A stretch of 64,000 nt of DNA from Anaerolineales bacterium UBA5195. GTDB taxonomy: Bacteria; Chloroflexota; Anaerolineae; Anaerolineales; Villigracilaceae. Both the position numbers and the translations under genes were made by a program. The stretch spans positions 128,701 through 192,700 of the forward strand of contig DHVZ01000024.1 in assembly GCA_002412925.1 (NCBI GenBank). The letters are read 5' to 3'. How positions within the stretch are numbered: the stretch's first letter is position 1; each line of letters opens with the position of its first letter. The notes under the pieces are model-generated. The model had not been told where the DNA came from and made no database searches. It worked only from the letters and a program-made list of their open reading frames with translations. Shown one piece after another: positions 41,865 through 49,584 of this stretch.

Positions 41865-42941
41865 TTATTTCACCCGAACCCGCGGATCAAGATAGGCATA
41901 AGACGCATCCACAATCAGGTTTGTGAAGACGAAAATCAAGGCAATCACCACCGAGAAACCCTGTACAACCGGGTAATCGCGGCCCAAAATGGCTTCCACC
42001 ATCCGTGAGCCAACGCCGGGTAGCGAGAAAATTGTCTCGGTCAAGACCGCGCCGGAGAGCAGGTTACCAGTCTGGATGCCGATGATGGTCACAATGGGGA
42101 TCAGCGCGTTGCGTAAGGCGTGTTTTCGAATGACCAACGCATATCTCAGGCCCTTTGCGCGCGCCGTACGGATGTAATCCTGCCCAAGCACCTCGAGCAG
42201 GGAAGAGCGGGTCATGCGCGCAATTACAGAGAGTGAGATCGTGCCAACAGCAACCGAGGGCAGAATCAGATGCTTGAGAGCATCGAGGGTCAAAGCAAAA
42301 TTGCCTGTCAGCAGGCCATTCAAGATGGCCGAATTGGAAAGCAGCGCCAATCCAAAAGCTTTGAAGCCCTGGGCATCGGTAATCCCCCAGGTTTTGGCCA
42401 ACGGGATGATCGACATGCCTGCCGATAAACGTCCACTTGGGGGGAGTTGGAAAGGCGTACCTTTGAGAACCAGCGCAAAAAGATATGCCAGGAGCAGCCC
42501 CAGCCAGAAGACCGGCATACTGACACCCATGTTGGCCAAAAGCATGGTCAGCGTGTCGAGAATGCTGTTGCGTTTGAGCGCCGAAATGACACCCAGTAGA
42601 ATTCCAAAAATAGTCGAGAAGATCATCGCCAGGATGGTCAACTCAATCGTCATGGGCAGGCGTTCGCCGATGATGGTTGTAATCGGCCTGCGGTCTTTCA
42701 GGGAAGTGCCAAAATCGCCCTGAGCGATATTATATACATAACGGGCAAATTGTTCAGGGATGCTTTTATCCAGGCCAAAACGCGCCTTGAAATCGTTGCA
42801 GGTTGCAATCGTCGCCTTTTCGCCAAGCATCACATAGCAGGGATCACCCGGCACCAGGCGTGTAATGACAAACGTGACCAACAAGATACCCACCAAGACT
42901 GGCAAGACCAGAAATAACCTGCGGGTCAAAAATTGTATCAT
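41865..42941 (-). CDS. Peptide/nickel ABC transporter permease, DppB type
   Basis: The 358-aa product begins MIQFLTRRLFLVLPVLVGIL, the classic DppB/OppB start, and continues with VTFVITRLVPGDP. The EAA loop DYIRTARAKGLRYALVIRKH is near residue 260, followed by TETIFSLPGVGSRMVEAILG. An insert of about 50 residues in the central region (QLPPSGRLSAGMSIIPLAKT) is longer than in E. coli DppB but common in this subfamily. GGGAG precedes the ATG at 42941. It follows the solute-binding protein across a stable stem-loop. Confidence 0.93.
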   Translation of the reverse strand: MIQFLTRRLFLVLPVLVGILLVTFVITRLVPGDPCYVMLGEKATIATCNDFKARFGLDKSIPEQFARYVYNIAQGDFGTSLKDRRPITTIIGERLPMTIELTILAMIFSTIFGILLGVISALKRNSILDTLTMLLANMGVSMPVFWLGLLLAYLFALVLKGTPFQLPPSGRLSAGMSIIPLAKTWGITDAQGFKAFGLALLSNSAILNGLLTGNFALTLDALKHLILPSVAVGTISLSVIARMTRSSLLEVLGQDYIRTARAKGLRYALVIRKHALRNALIPIVTIIGIQTGNLLSGAVLTETIFSLPGVGSRMVEAILGRDYPVVQGFSVVIALIFVFTNLIVDASYAYLDPRVRVK

Positions 42942-42962
42942 CCAAGACTCCCGGAAAAAATC

Positions 42963-42998
42963 AATTGGATGAAGCATGTTTCCATGCTTCATCCAATT
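42963..42998. repeat. Perfect stem-loop between the solute-binding protein and permease genes
   Basis: AATTGGATGAAGCATG and its complement form 16-bp arms around TTTC. In an operon read leftward it lies between the stop of the binding protein and the permease start. Such structures often protect the upstream part of the mRNA, giving excess binding protein. Confidence 0.8.
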
Positions 42999-43013
42999 TA
43001 GTAAATTGACTAC

Positions 43014-44726
43014 TTATTGGGCGGGCTCGTTCATGACTTTCGGGCCAAAGAGGTCCTTGAAGTACTGGTAAGTACCAGTGTTGCCCAAGCGCAGCGGGTG
43101 CTTGTAATCCATACCGGCGCCGAAGGTGGCAACCACATCGTTGGCGTCCAAAGCTGCGCCATTGGAGAATACTACGCCCTTGCGCAGGGTGCAGGTCCAC
43201 TCGGTGGCGTCAGCATTGCCTTCGCATTTTTCAGCCAGGTCAGGTTCCGGAATGGCAGAACCCCAACCAAATTTGTAGAGCTTGCTGAAAATCTGGTTGC
43301 AGACGCGGAAGGAGCTGCCGTCGGTTTCGTCGGCGCACATCAGCGAAACGGGTTCGCCATCCTGCGAGAAGACCACGGTGCCATCAGCAGTCTTCATCGC
43401 GGGGAAGTTCTCGTTGTAGGGGCCGAGAACAACATTCTCAACAGAAGCCAGGAAGGCCAGGTTGGTGGTGCCATGGGCAATCACGACGGTCGGAACATGC
43501 TGATCATAGAGCACATTGACCTCATCGTAAAGCTTCTGGCGCTCAACAGAATCACTCAGCTTGGCAGCCTTCTGGATGCGCTCGACAATATCCGGGTAAG
43601 CGGCGCCGAAGGACGGGCTGGAGCCAGTCAGGAAGACATCGTACCAGTTGGTTGCGTCGGGGTAATCCTCGCTCCAACCCAGGAAGAACAGATCCTTTTT
43701 GCCTTCGCGGGTGGCGGGCAGGAAGGTGCCCCACTCTTCCATTTCAAGCTTGAGTTTGACACCAATTTCAGCATACTGCGCTTGAACCGCCTGGGCAATC
43801 TTGGTTGGCTGGGGGAAGTACGGGCGAGTGCGCTCAGCATAGGAAAGGGTATATTCTTTGCTGAAATCGAAACCTTCTGCTTCCAGCATGGCCTTGGCCT
43901 TGACCGGGTCATACGTCGTGCCCTTATAGCCATCGGTGAAACCAGGCTTGACACCAGGCGGAACAAACTGGGTCGCAGCCACAGAACCGGGGGCATAGAA
44001 GTCATCCACGATGGCCTGTTTGTTAATGGCCATGGCAAAAGCCTGGCGGACTTTCTCATTATCAAACGGGGCGCGGCTGTTATTGATGCCCATGTACAGG
44101 AAGTTGTTGACTTTGCGCGGATACAACTTCAGGTTGGTATCGGCCTCGATGGAGGGGATATCATCAGAGGTAACTTCAGCAATACCGCTGACATTCCCGG
44201 CCTGCAGGTCGAGCAAGCGGGCAGCAGCTTCCTTGTTCCACTTCATGATGAAGGTGCTGTTGGCTGGTTTTTCGCCAAAGTAGGTGGGATTGGGAACAAA
44301 AGTGATGTGGTCGCCGCGCACCCATTCCTGGACGATATAGGGGCCAGTGCCGACCGGGTTTTCATTCATCTTGGTCGCATCGCCGCCAATTTCCTTCAGG
44401 TAATCGGCATCATAGATGTCGAAAGCTTCAACCGAAGCAACCTTCGGCAGGAAAGCAGGTTCAGGGGCACAGAAGGTGAACTTGACTGTAAACTCGTCCA
44501 CAGCTTCGATGGATTTAATCAACCCGCCATAGTTGCAATCGGGGGCTTCGAGCTTCTCACCCACAAACGCGGGCGCAGCCGGGGCTTCGGGGGCAGCGGG
44601 AGCTTCGGGGGCAGCCGGTGCAGCGGGTGGTGCAGCGGGTGCTTCAGTCGCCGGGGTACCGCAGGCGGCCAGGGTCATGCTTGCCAGAACGAGCACGGAC
44701 AACAGAACGTAAATGGTACGTTTCAT
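43014..44726 (-). CDS. Oligopeptide ABC transporter substrate-binding lipoprotein (SBP_bac_5)
   Basis: The 570-aa product has a lipoprotein signal (VLLSVLVLASMTLAACG) and then a linker of PAAP/APEAP repeats (about residues 25-50) that tethers the domain. The family-5 solute-binding fold follows: MNENPVGTGPYIVQEWVRGD near residue 140, NNSRAPFDNEKVRQAFAMAI near residue 215, and FFLGWSEDYPDATNW near residue 355. AGGAGGAG precedes the ATG. It leads the transporter operon and is followed by a stable hairpin before the permeases. Compared with E. coli DppA the domain order looks unusual, with a C-terminal part (VSLMCADETDGSSFRVCNQI) that resembles an N-terminal lobe segment, suggesting circular rearrangement or duplication. 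Confidence 0.9.
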   Translation of the reverse strand: MKRTIYVLLSVLVLASMTLAACGTPATEAPAAPPAAPAAPEAPAAPEAPAAPAFVGEKLEAPDCNYGGLIKSIEAVDEFTVKFTFCAPEPAFLPKVASVEAFDIYDADYLKEIGGDATKMNENPVGTGPYIVQEWVRGDHITFVPNPTYFGEKPANSTFIMKWNKEAAARLLDLQAGNVSGIAEVTSDDIPSIEADTNLKLYPRKVNNFLYMGINNSRAPFDNEKVRQAFAMAINKQAIVDDFYAPGSVAATQFVPPGVKPGFTDGYKGTTYDPVKAKAMLEAEGFDFSKEYTLSYAERTRPYFPQPTKIAQAVQAQYAEIGVKLKLEMEEWGTFLPATREGKKDLFFLGWSEDYPDATNWYDVFLTGSSPSFGAAYPDIVERIQKAAKLSDSVERQKLYDEVNVLYDQHVPTVVIAHGTTNLAFLASVENVVLGPYNENFPAMKTADGTVVFSQDGEPVSLMCADETDGSSFRVCNQIFSKLYKFGWGSAIPEPDLAEKCEGNADATEWTCTLRKGVVFSNGAALDANDVVATFGAGMDYKHPLRLGNTGTYQYFKDLFGPKVMNEPAQ

Positions 44727-44842
44727 TTGTTTCTCCTCCTGAGAGAAATAGGGGTGGTAGGAAAGGATGGATAGAGTTGAGTAGGAAATATCTGCGCTTG
44801 CTCGCACCTCCTCCTGCATCCGTTTTTTTAAGATGCCCCTTG

Positions 44843-44848
44843 ATTATA
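44843..44848 (-). promoter_or_regulatory. -10 box for the peptide transporter operon within a small inverted repeat
   Basis: TATAAT on the minus strand is bracketed by AAGATGC and GCATCTT arms (44830-44857), which could be an operator. A weak -35 (TTAAAG) lies 17 bp upstream at the end of the radical SAM gene. The leader to the start is about 115 bases. Confidence 0.5.
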
Positions 44849-44867
44849 CAGCATCTTTTTATCAACT

Positions 44868-45980
44868 TTAATATACTCGGATGGGAATTCCCGCGCCGTT
44901 CGTTTTTACCCCTCTTGGATTTTCGGGCCAGACCCCCGCCACCTGCGTGCCGCACGAAAGGCAGGCACCCTGCCCGGTGAGGTGATACTCGCCAATCACG
45001 TACCCGTAGCGACGGATCAGGGTCCTGTTGCAGTGCGGACAGTGTGTATCTTCATATTCTTCCACCCGCCCAGGTAAATTCCCGGCGTAAACGTAGTTCA
45101 ACCCGGCCTCGCGCCCGATCTCAGCCGCGCGCAGCAGCGTTTTCGAGGGGGTGTTCTCCGGGATGGTCATTTTATAGTCTTTGTGGAAAGCTGTCACATG
45201 CCAGGGAATATCTGTCGAAACGGAGCGCAGGAAACGGGCTGTCTCGAACAACTCTTCATTGCTGTCATTGAAACCGGGTACGATCAATGTCACCACTTCC
45301 ACCCACAGGCCGATCTCGTGCGCTTTCTGGATGGTATCGAGCACATTTTTGAGAACCCCGCCCAGGCTGCGGTAATTTTTTTCCTGCATCGACTTTAAAT
45401 CCACCTTGCAAGCCGAGAGATAAGGCTTGAGATACTCCAGCGCTTCGGGGGTGGCATTGCCGTTGGAGACAAACGCACAGATCATCCCGGCGGCTTTGGC
45501 CTCCTTGAAAATCGCCACGGCCCATTCACTGGTGATTAACGGCTCGTTGTATGATGAAACAATCACTTCTGCATGTGCGCGGCGGGCAGCCTTGACCACT
45601 TCCTGCGGGGTGATCTGCCGCACCAGGTTGACCGCCACCTCCGAGGCCGGGTCGCGCAAAGCCTGGGAAGTGAGCCAGTTCTGACAATAGCCGCAGTGGA
45701 AATCACAGCCCAGCATCCCAAAAGTCAGCGCGGTTGCGCCAGGCAGGACGTGCGAAAACGGCTTTTTCTCGATCGGGTCAGCCTGCAAGGCAGCCACATA
45801 ACCCCAGGGGACGCGCAGTTCCCCAGCACGATTAAAGCGCACCTGGCAGATGCCACGCTTGCCCACTGAAATCTTGCAGCGATGGGCGCAGGCCAGGCAG
45901 CGCACCGTGCCATCTGAAAGATTTTCGCAAAGTTCCCCCTGAATGGTCATTTGGTCCAAAACATTTGCCAGGGAACTCAT
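44868..45980 (-). CDS. amrS: AmmeMemoRadiSam-system radical SAM enzyme
   Basis: This radical SAM family occurs with AMMECR1 and Memo proteins, and its reaction is uncertain. The 370-aa product has an N-terminal cysteine cluster (VRCLACAHRCKISVGKRGIC), the radical SAM cluster CDFHCGYCQNW near residue 105, and a C-terminal ribbon (THCPHCNRTLI plus GACLSCGTQV). Conserved substrate-side blocks include SSYNEPLITSEW near residue 160 and TAFHKDYKM near residue 285. GGAGG precedes the ATG. Memo and AMMECR1 genes are not adjacent, unlike many genomes. It is divergent from mobA. Confidence 0.92.
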   Translation of the reverse strand: MSSLANVLDQMTIQGELCENLSDGTVRCLACAHRCKISVGKRGICQVRFNRAGELRVPWGYVAALQADPIEKKPFSHVLPGATALTFGMLGCDFHCGYCQNWLTSQALRDPASEVAVNLVRQITPQEVVKAARRAHAEVIVSSYNEPLITSEWAVAIFKEAKAAGMICAFVSNGNATPEALEYLKPYLSACKVDLKSMQEKNYRSLGGVLKNVLDTIQKAHEIGLWVEVVTLIVPGFNDSNEELFETARFLRSVSTDIPWHVTAFHKDYKMTIPENTPSKTLLRAAEIGREAGLNYVYAGNLPGRVEEYEDTHCPHCNRTLIRRYGYVIGEYHLTGQGACLSCGTQVAGVWPENPRGVKTNGAGIPIRVY

Positions 45981-46021
45981 AACGTCCTCCAAAATATTTT
46001 CTCAATTTACCAACATCGACT

Positions 46022-46027
46022 TATAAT
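46022..46027 (+). promoter_or_regulatory. -10 box giving a probable leaderless mobA transcript
   Basis: TATAAT ends six bases before the mobA ATG. TTCTCA lies 17 bp upstream as a fair -35. There is no room for a ribosome-binding site. Confidence 0.65.
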
Positions 46028-46033
46028 ACCCAT

Positions 46034-46672
46034 ATGCTTACTGTTGCGATCCAGGCTGGCGGCGAGTCGCGCCGTATGGGACAGGACAAAGCGCTGATGC
46101 TATTTCTTGGCCAGCCGCTCATCCAGCGCGTTGTCGCGCGCCTGGCGCCCATTGCAGATGAAGTCATCGTCACCACCAACCGCCCCGTCGACTTTGCTTT
46201 CCTGGGTCTGCCGCTTTTCCCCGATAACCATCCTGGTCGAGGCGCCCTGGGCGGCCTGTATACCGCGCTTTTCTCTGCCCAGCAGCCGCTGGTGGCCGTG
46301 GTTGCCTGCGATATGCCCTTTGCCAACCCGAATTTACTGACCTTCCAATCCCATTTGCTCGAAGCCGAAGCCGCCGACGTGGTCATTCCGTTTCCGATGG
46401 AAGGCTACGAGCCATTACATGCCGTATATCGCCGTGAGAGCTGTCTCCCGGTGGTGGAATGGGCGCTCAATAACGAGCAGTGGAAGTTGATCGCCTGGTT
46501 TTCAAAGGTGAAAGTGCGCACACTCAGCGCCGAAGAATGCCGCCAGCACGACCCGGATGGATTGGCTTTCTCAAACATAAATACGCCGCAGGAATTGGCT
46601 GAAGCCGAGGCGTTGGCACGGAAAACAGGTCGAGTCAGCGCACGATCAACACCGGGCAGGGCGCCTGGCTAA
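46034..46672 (+). CDS. mobA: Molybdenum cofactor guanylyltransferase
   Basis: MobA transfers GMP from GTP to molybdopterin. The 212-aa product has the nucleotide-binding start VAIQAGGESRRMGQDKALM near residue 4, DNHPGRGALGGLYTAL near residue 64, the metal aspartate in VVACDMPFANPNLL near residue 92, and GYEPLHAVYRRE near residue 125. FSNINTPQEL at the end is also typical. No other molybdopterin genes are nearby. Its last 38 bases overlap, antisense, the 3' end of the universal stress protein gene. Confidence 0.92.
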   Translation: MLTVAIQAGGESRRMGQDKALMLFLGQPLIQRVVARLAPIADEVIVTTNRPVDFAFLGLPLFPDNHPGRGALGGLYTALFSAQQPLVAVVACDMPFANPNLLTFQSHLLEAEAADVVIPFPMEGYEPLHAVYRRESCLPVVEWALNNEQWKLIAWFSKVKVRTLSAEECRQHDPDGLAFSNINTPQELAEAEALARKTGRVSARSTPGRAPG

Positions 46673-47057
46673 CCACGCTCTGGCTGGTACTGCCTAAAAG
46701 CAGGCTCCCCAGCGAGCCCATGCCGCGTGAACCCATCACGATCAGCTTTGAATTGCGGGTCGCGGCTACATTGATGATCGCCTCTGCGGGCGAACCTTCG
46801 ATCAACTCGGTCTTAATTTCGCCCGGGATTTTGCCCACTTCATCCAGCGCATTCTGCAAAATCTTTTCGGCTTCTTGCAAGCGGGCATCGATGGCCTCCT
46901 GCATATTCGGCTCGCCCAAATAGGCCGGAATGTGGCTGAAAGCAACCACAATGCGCAAGCTTTCGGATTTCATGTTGCGCGCCAGGTCACCAGCCATCTT
47001 GGCGGCGCGAACTGCATGTTCTGAACCATCCACGGCAAGCAGGATATTTGCAAACAT
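46635..47057 (-). CDS. Universal stress protein (UspA family)
   Basis: The 140-aa single-domain product has ILLAVDGSEHAVRAAKMA at the start and the ATP-binding GSRGMGSLGSLLLGSTSQSV near residue 108, so it is of the nucleotide-binding subclass. It ends in CPVLIVR. Usp proteins bind ATP and respond to stress. The gene is monocistronic, divergent from the cysteine-desulfurase-like gene, and converges on mobA with a 38-bp coding overlap. Confidence 0.94.
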   Translation of the reverse strand: MFANILLAVDGSEHAVRAAKMAGDLARNMKSESLRIVVAFSHIPAYLGEPNMQEAIDARLQEAEKILQNALDEVGKIPGEIKTELIEGSPAEAIINVAATRNSKLIVMGSRGMGSLGSLLLGSTSQSVVSQAPCPVLIVR

Positions 47058-47140
47058 GTTTATCTCCTTTCGTCAGGGTACAATTTCAGTATATAACAAA
47101 CCAAGCGAGATTTCAAATTTGACCACCACAGGAGCCTGCC

Positions 47141-48397
47141 ATGACCCTCGACCTGAAAACAATTAGACAGCAATTCCCCGCCCTTGAACAACCCGCCATC
47201 TTCTTCGACACACCCGGCGGCACACAAATTGCCCGCCAGAGCATGGAACGCATCCAGCGTTATTTCCTGGAATGCAACGCCAATCATGAAGGCGCGTTTG
47301 AAACCAGCCGCAAATCGGATCAAATCCTGGAATCGGCCCACGCGGCGATGGCAGACCTTTTGAATGCTTCCCGCGCCGAAGAAATTATTTTCGGCGCGAA
47401 CATGACCACGCTAACCCTTCACCTTTCCCGCTCGCTGGCGCAACGGCTTTCCCCCGGCGACGAGATTCTCGTCACCCGCCTCGACCATGACGCCAACGTA
47501 AGCCCCTGGCTGCTCATCGCCGAAGACAAAGGCTGCCAGATCAACTGGGTCGATTTTGACGTGGAAGACTGCACCCTCGATCTTTCCAGTTTCGAGCAGG
47601 CGCTAGAAAAAAAGCCAAAAATCGCCGCTTTTGGGTATGCCTCGAATGCGGTTGGCACTATCAACCCCGTCCGAAAACTGGTCAAGATGGCGCATGAGGC
47701 TGGCGCCCTGACCTATGTTGACGCAGTCCAATACGCGCCGCATGGCCCAATCGATGTGCAGGAGATTGACACTGATTTCTTGGTTTGCTCGGCATATAAA
47801 TTTTTTGGTCCGCATGTCGGCGCGTTGTATGGAAAATACGATCTACTCGATGAGCTAAAGGCCTACAAGGTTCGTCCCGCAACGAATAAGCTGCCTGGCA
47901 AATTCGAGACAGGCACACTGAATCATGAAGGCATTGCCGGGGTGTTGGGCGCGGTGGAATACCTGGAATGGCTGGGAACCGAATTTGGCGGCGAAACAGG
48001 CGAAGGCTTGGTCGAAAAAGGCTACCAGGGCCGCCGCCTCGTCCTTAAGCAGTCATTGACAGCTATCCGCGCTTATGAGTTCGAAATATCCCGCGCCCTG
48101 ATCTCCACCCTGGAAGCCATCCCCGGTCTGCGCATCTATGGAATTACCGATCCCAAGCGCGCAGATCAGCGTGTGCCAACGGTTTCTTTCCGCCTGGAGG
48201 GAAAACATCCGCACGAGGTGGCCGAGGCCCTGGGCAACGCCGGGATTTATGTGTGGGACGGGAATTATTATGCCCTGGCCGTCACTGAGCGCCTGGGAGT
48301 TGAAGACAGCGGCGGCATGGTGCGGGTAGGAGCGGCGCACTATAACACCCTTGATGAGGTTGCCCGCCTGGGTGAAGCGCTCAAGAAAATAGCTTGA
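47141..48397 (+). CDS. Class V aminotransferase, cysteine-desulfurase-like family
   Basis: The 418-aa PLP enzyme matches the 'cysteine desulfurase-like' group: FFDTPGGTQIARQSMERIQ near residue 20, IIFGANMTTLTLHLSRSLA near residue 83, and RLDHDANVSPWLLIAE near residue 110. The Schiff-base lysine is in FLVCSAYKFFGPHVGALYG near residue 217, and GTLNHEGIAGVLGAVEYLEW follows. It lacks the long Cys-containing loop that makes IscS/NifS a desulfurase, so the true reaction is unknown. It stands alone ahead of a strong terminator. Confidence 0.9.
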   Translation: MTLDLKTIRQQFPALEQPAIFFDTPGGTQIARQSMERIQRYFLECNANHEGAFETSRKSDQILESAHAAMADLLNASRAEEIIFGANMTTLTLHLSRSLAQRLSPGDEILVTRLDHDANVSPWLLIAEDKGCQINWVDFDVEDCTLDLSSFEQALEKKPKIAAFGYASNAVGTINPVRKLVKMAHEAGALTYVDAVQYAPHGPIDVQEIDTDFLVCSAYKFFGPHVGALYGKYDLLDELKAYKVRPATNKLPGKFETGTLNHEGIAGVLGAVEYLEWLGTEFGGETGEGLVEKGYQGRRLVLKQSLTAIRAYEFEISRALISTLEAIPGLRIYGITDPKRADQRVPTVSFRLEGKHPHEVAEALGNAGIYVWDGNYYALAVTERLGVEDSGGMVRVGAAHYNTLDEVARLGEALKKIA

Positions 48398-48414
48398 GTG
48401 CGCCAATCCAGCCT

Positions 48415-48468
48415 TACAAAAGACAGACATCTGGGTGAGGGGGGCACCCAAACGTCTGTCTTTTGTAT
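48415..48468 (+). terminator. Long terminator after the cysteine-desulfurase-like gene
   Basis: CAAAAGACAGAC and GTCTGTCTTTTG pair, continued inward by TGGGTG/CACCCA with a small bulge. The closing TCTTTTGT acts as a modest T tract. Confidence 0.8.
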
Positions 48469-48560
48469 GTTAACACAAGTGTTAGCGGAATTCAAGTTTT
48501 AGAAACTAAGAATTGGGTTAAAATCCTATCAGGCATCTTACCTGCCGGGAAAGGTTTTTC

Positions 48561-49322
48561 ATGAAGCGAGATGTGATCGTAGTGGATATTTCCAGGTATC
48601 AGCAGCGGCTTGAAGTGCAGGAACTCCAAGACGGCGGCGTAAAACACGTCATTATCAAAGCCGGCGGCAGCATCACAGTCGATGCGATGTATCAAAACCA
48701 TGTTGAGAATTGCCTGTCGCACAATATGCCTGTTTCCATCTACTATTGGGCTGACCCGACGATTGTGCCTGCGCGGCAGGTGCAAATCTTGCTTGAAGAG
48801 GTGGAACGCTATCCAATTTCTTACATCTGGGTCGATATTGAGCAATGGTGGAGCGCCTGGGCAGATTGGTATAAGGCTTTGCAAAGTAAGCTAGCCTGGC
48901 AACGTGTGGCGCGTTTCAGCCCGGATAAATTGAACGATTTCTATTTTAAGTTTATGGAAAACCTGACGGCGAATGCCAAAAGGCCGGTTGGAATATACAC
49001 ATCCTATGGATTTGTGACCTCGTATGCGCCGAAAATGTCCAAATGGCTGGCAAATTATGATATCTGGGTGGCGCATTTTTCCAAGACCGTCCCCAAGGGC
49101 GCAACCATGACGTGGCCAGAATTTATGAAACTCTATTCCCCTAATTTTGCCCCGTCTTTGCCTCCCGGTTCCAACCCGGCGCGGATTGTGGGGCATCAAT
49201 TTACAGGAGACCGAATCCGCCTGCCGGGCATGTATTCCCTGCCAACCGGGCCAGTCCGCAGCGGAGCCGATGTGAGTTTGTTTAATTCGGAATGGCTTGA
49301 GGGGGTTACGCTTCGGCCTTGA
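48561..49322 (+). CDS. GH25-like (lysozyme-fold) domain protein
   Basis: The 253-aa product has the glycosyl hydrolase 25 layout: VIVVDISRYQQRLEVQEL at the N-terminus, HVIIKAGGSITVD, then the acidic pair in YIWVDIEQWW near residue 93, PVGIYTSYGFVTS near residue 143, NYDIWVAHF near 165 and IVGHQFTGDRIRLPG near 215. GH25 enzymes cleave peptidoglycan between MurNAc and GlcNAc. No signal peptide or cell-wall-binding domain is present, which is unusual for a muramidase, so export or a different sugar target is open. No phage genes surround it. Confidence 0.82.
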   Translation: MKRDVIVVDISRYQQRLEVQELQDGGVKHVIIKAGGSITVDAMYQNHVENCLSHNMPVSIYYWADPTIVPARQVQILLEEVERYPISYIWVDIEQWWSAWADWYKALQSKLAWQRVARFSPDKLNDFYFKFMENLTANAKRPVGIYTSYGFVTSYAPKMSKWLANYDIWVAHFSKTVPKGATMTWPEFMKLYSPNFAPSLPPGSNPARIVGHQFTGDRIRLPGMYSLPTGPVRSGADVSLFNSEWLEGVTLRP

Positions 49323-49328
49323 AACTCA

Positions 49329-49366
49329 ATGCAGACAGCGCGCATCAGAAGATGCGCGCTGTCTTT
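49329..49366. terminator. Bidirectional stem-loop between the GH25 gene and tRNA-Arg
   Basis: GACAGCGCGCATC and GATGCGCGCTGTC form a 13-bp stem around AGAA. TTTTCT follows on the plus strand; on the minus strand it stands just behind the tRNA. Confidence 0.85.
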
Positions 49367-49370
49367 TCTG

Positions 49371-49442
49371 TGCCCCAGGCGGGAATCGAACCCGCATCAG
49401 AGCCTTAGGAGTGCCCTATTCTATCCATTGAACTACCGGAGC
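49371..49442 (-). tRNA. tRNA-Arg (anticodon CCU)
   Basis: Read leftward, the 72-nt cloverleaf has acceptor GCTCCGG pairing with CTGGGGC (two wobbles), D arm GTTC/GAAT, anticodon loop CTCCTAA with CCT at 34-36, a 4-base variable loop, T arm GCGGG-TTCGATT-CCCGC and discriminator A. The CCA end is not encoded. The last anticodon-stem pair (31-39) is an A-G mismatch. A TATAAT box lies 10 bases upstream. It should read AGG codons. Confidence 0.93.
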
Positions 49443-49452
49443 CAGCGCCAAA

Positions 49453-49458
49453 ATTATA
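49453..49458 (-). promoter_or_regulatory. -10 box for tRNA-Arg
   Basis: TATAAT on the minus strand, 10 bases upstream of the tRNA 5' end. The -35 is weak. Confidence 0.6.
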
Positions 49459-49571
49459 CTGCAATTTGGATATGCCAGATTGCGGCTCTTTGGGAATCTG
49501 CGTGGTAACCCGCAAAACAGCCGGGCAGGCAGGAAAATCCTGGAGACCCTTTTGCTTTGCCCCTTCCGTGC

Positions 49572-49577
49572 TAAAAT
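49572..49577 (+). promoter_or_regulatory. -10 box giving a probable leaderless kinase transcript
   Basis: TAAAAT ends seven bases before the kinase ATG, with TTTTGC 16 bp upstream as a weak -35. No Shine-Dalgarno is present. Confidence 0.55.
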
Positions 49578-49584
49578 AAAAACT

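Noticed and set aside
40934..44726. Nickel-specific importer
   Set aside because: DppB/C-type permeases are shared by peptide and nickel systems. The binding protein is of peptide type and no nickel genes are nearby.
43017..44774. Long plus-strand reading frame of 585 codons opposite the peptide-binding protein
   Set aside because: The minus strand carries a clear lipoprotein signal, family motifs and a strong ribosome-binding site. The opposite frame shows no recognisable motif and mirrors codon bias of the real gene.
48561..49442. Prophage remnant next to the tRNA-Arg gene
   Set aside because: A GH25-like gene beside a tRNA suggested integration, but there is no integrase, no att duplication and no other phage gene.
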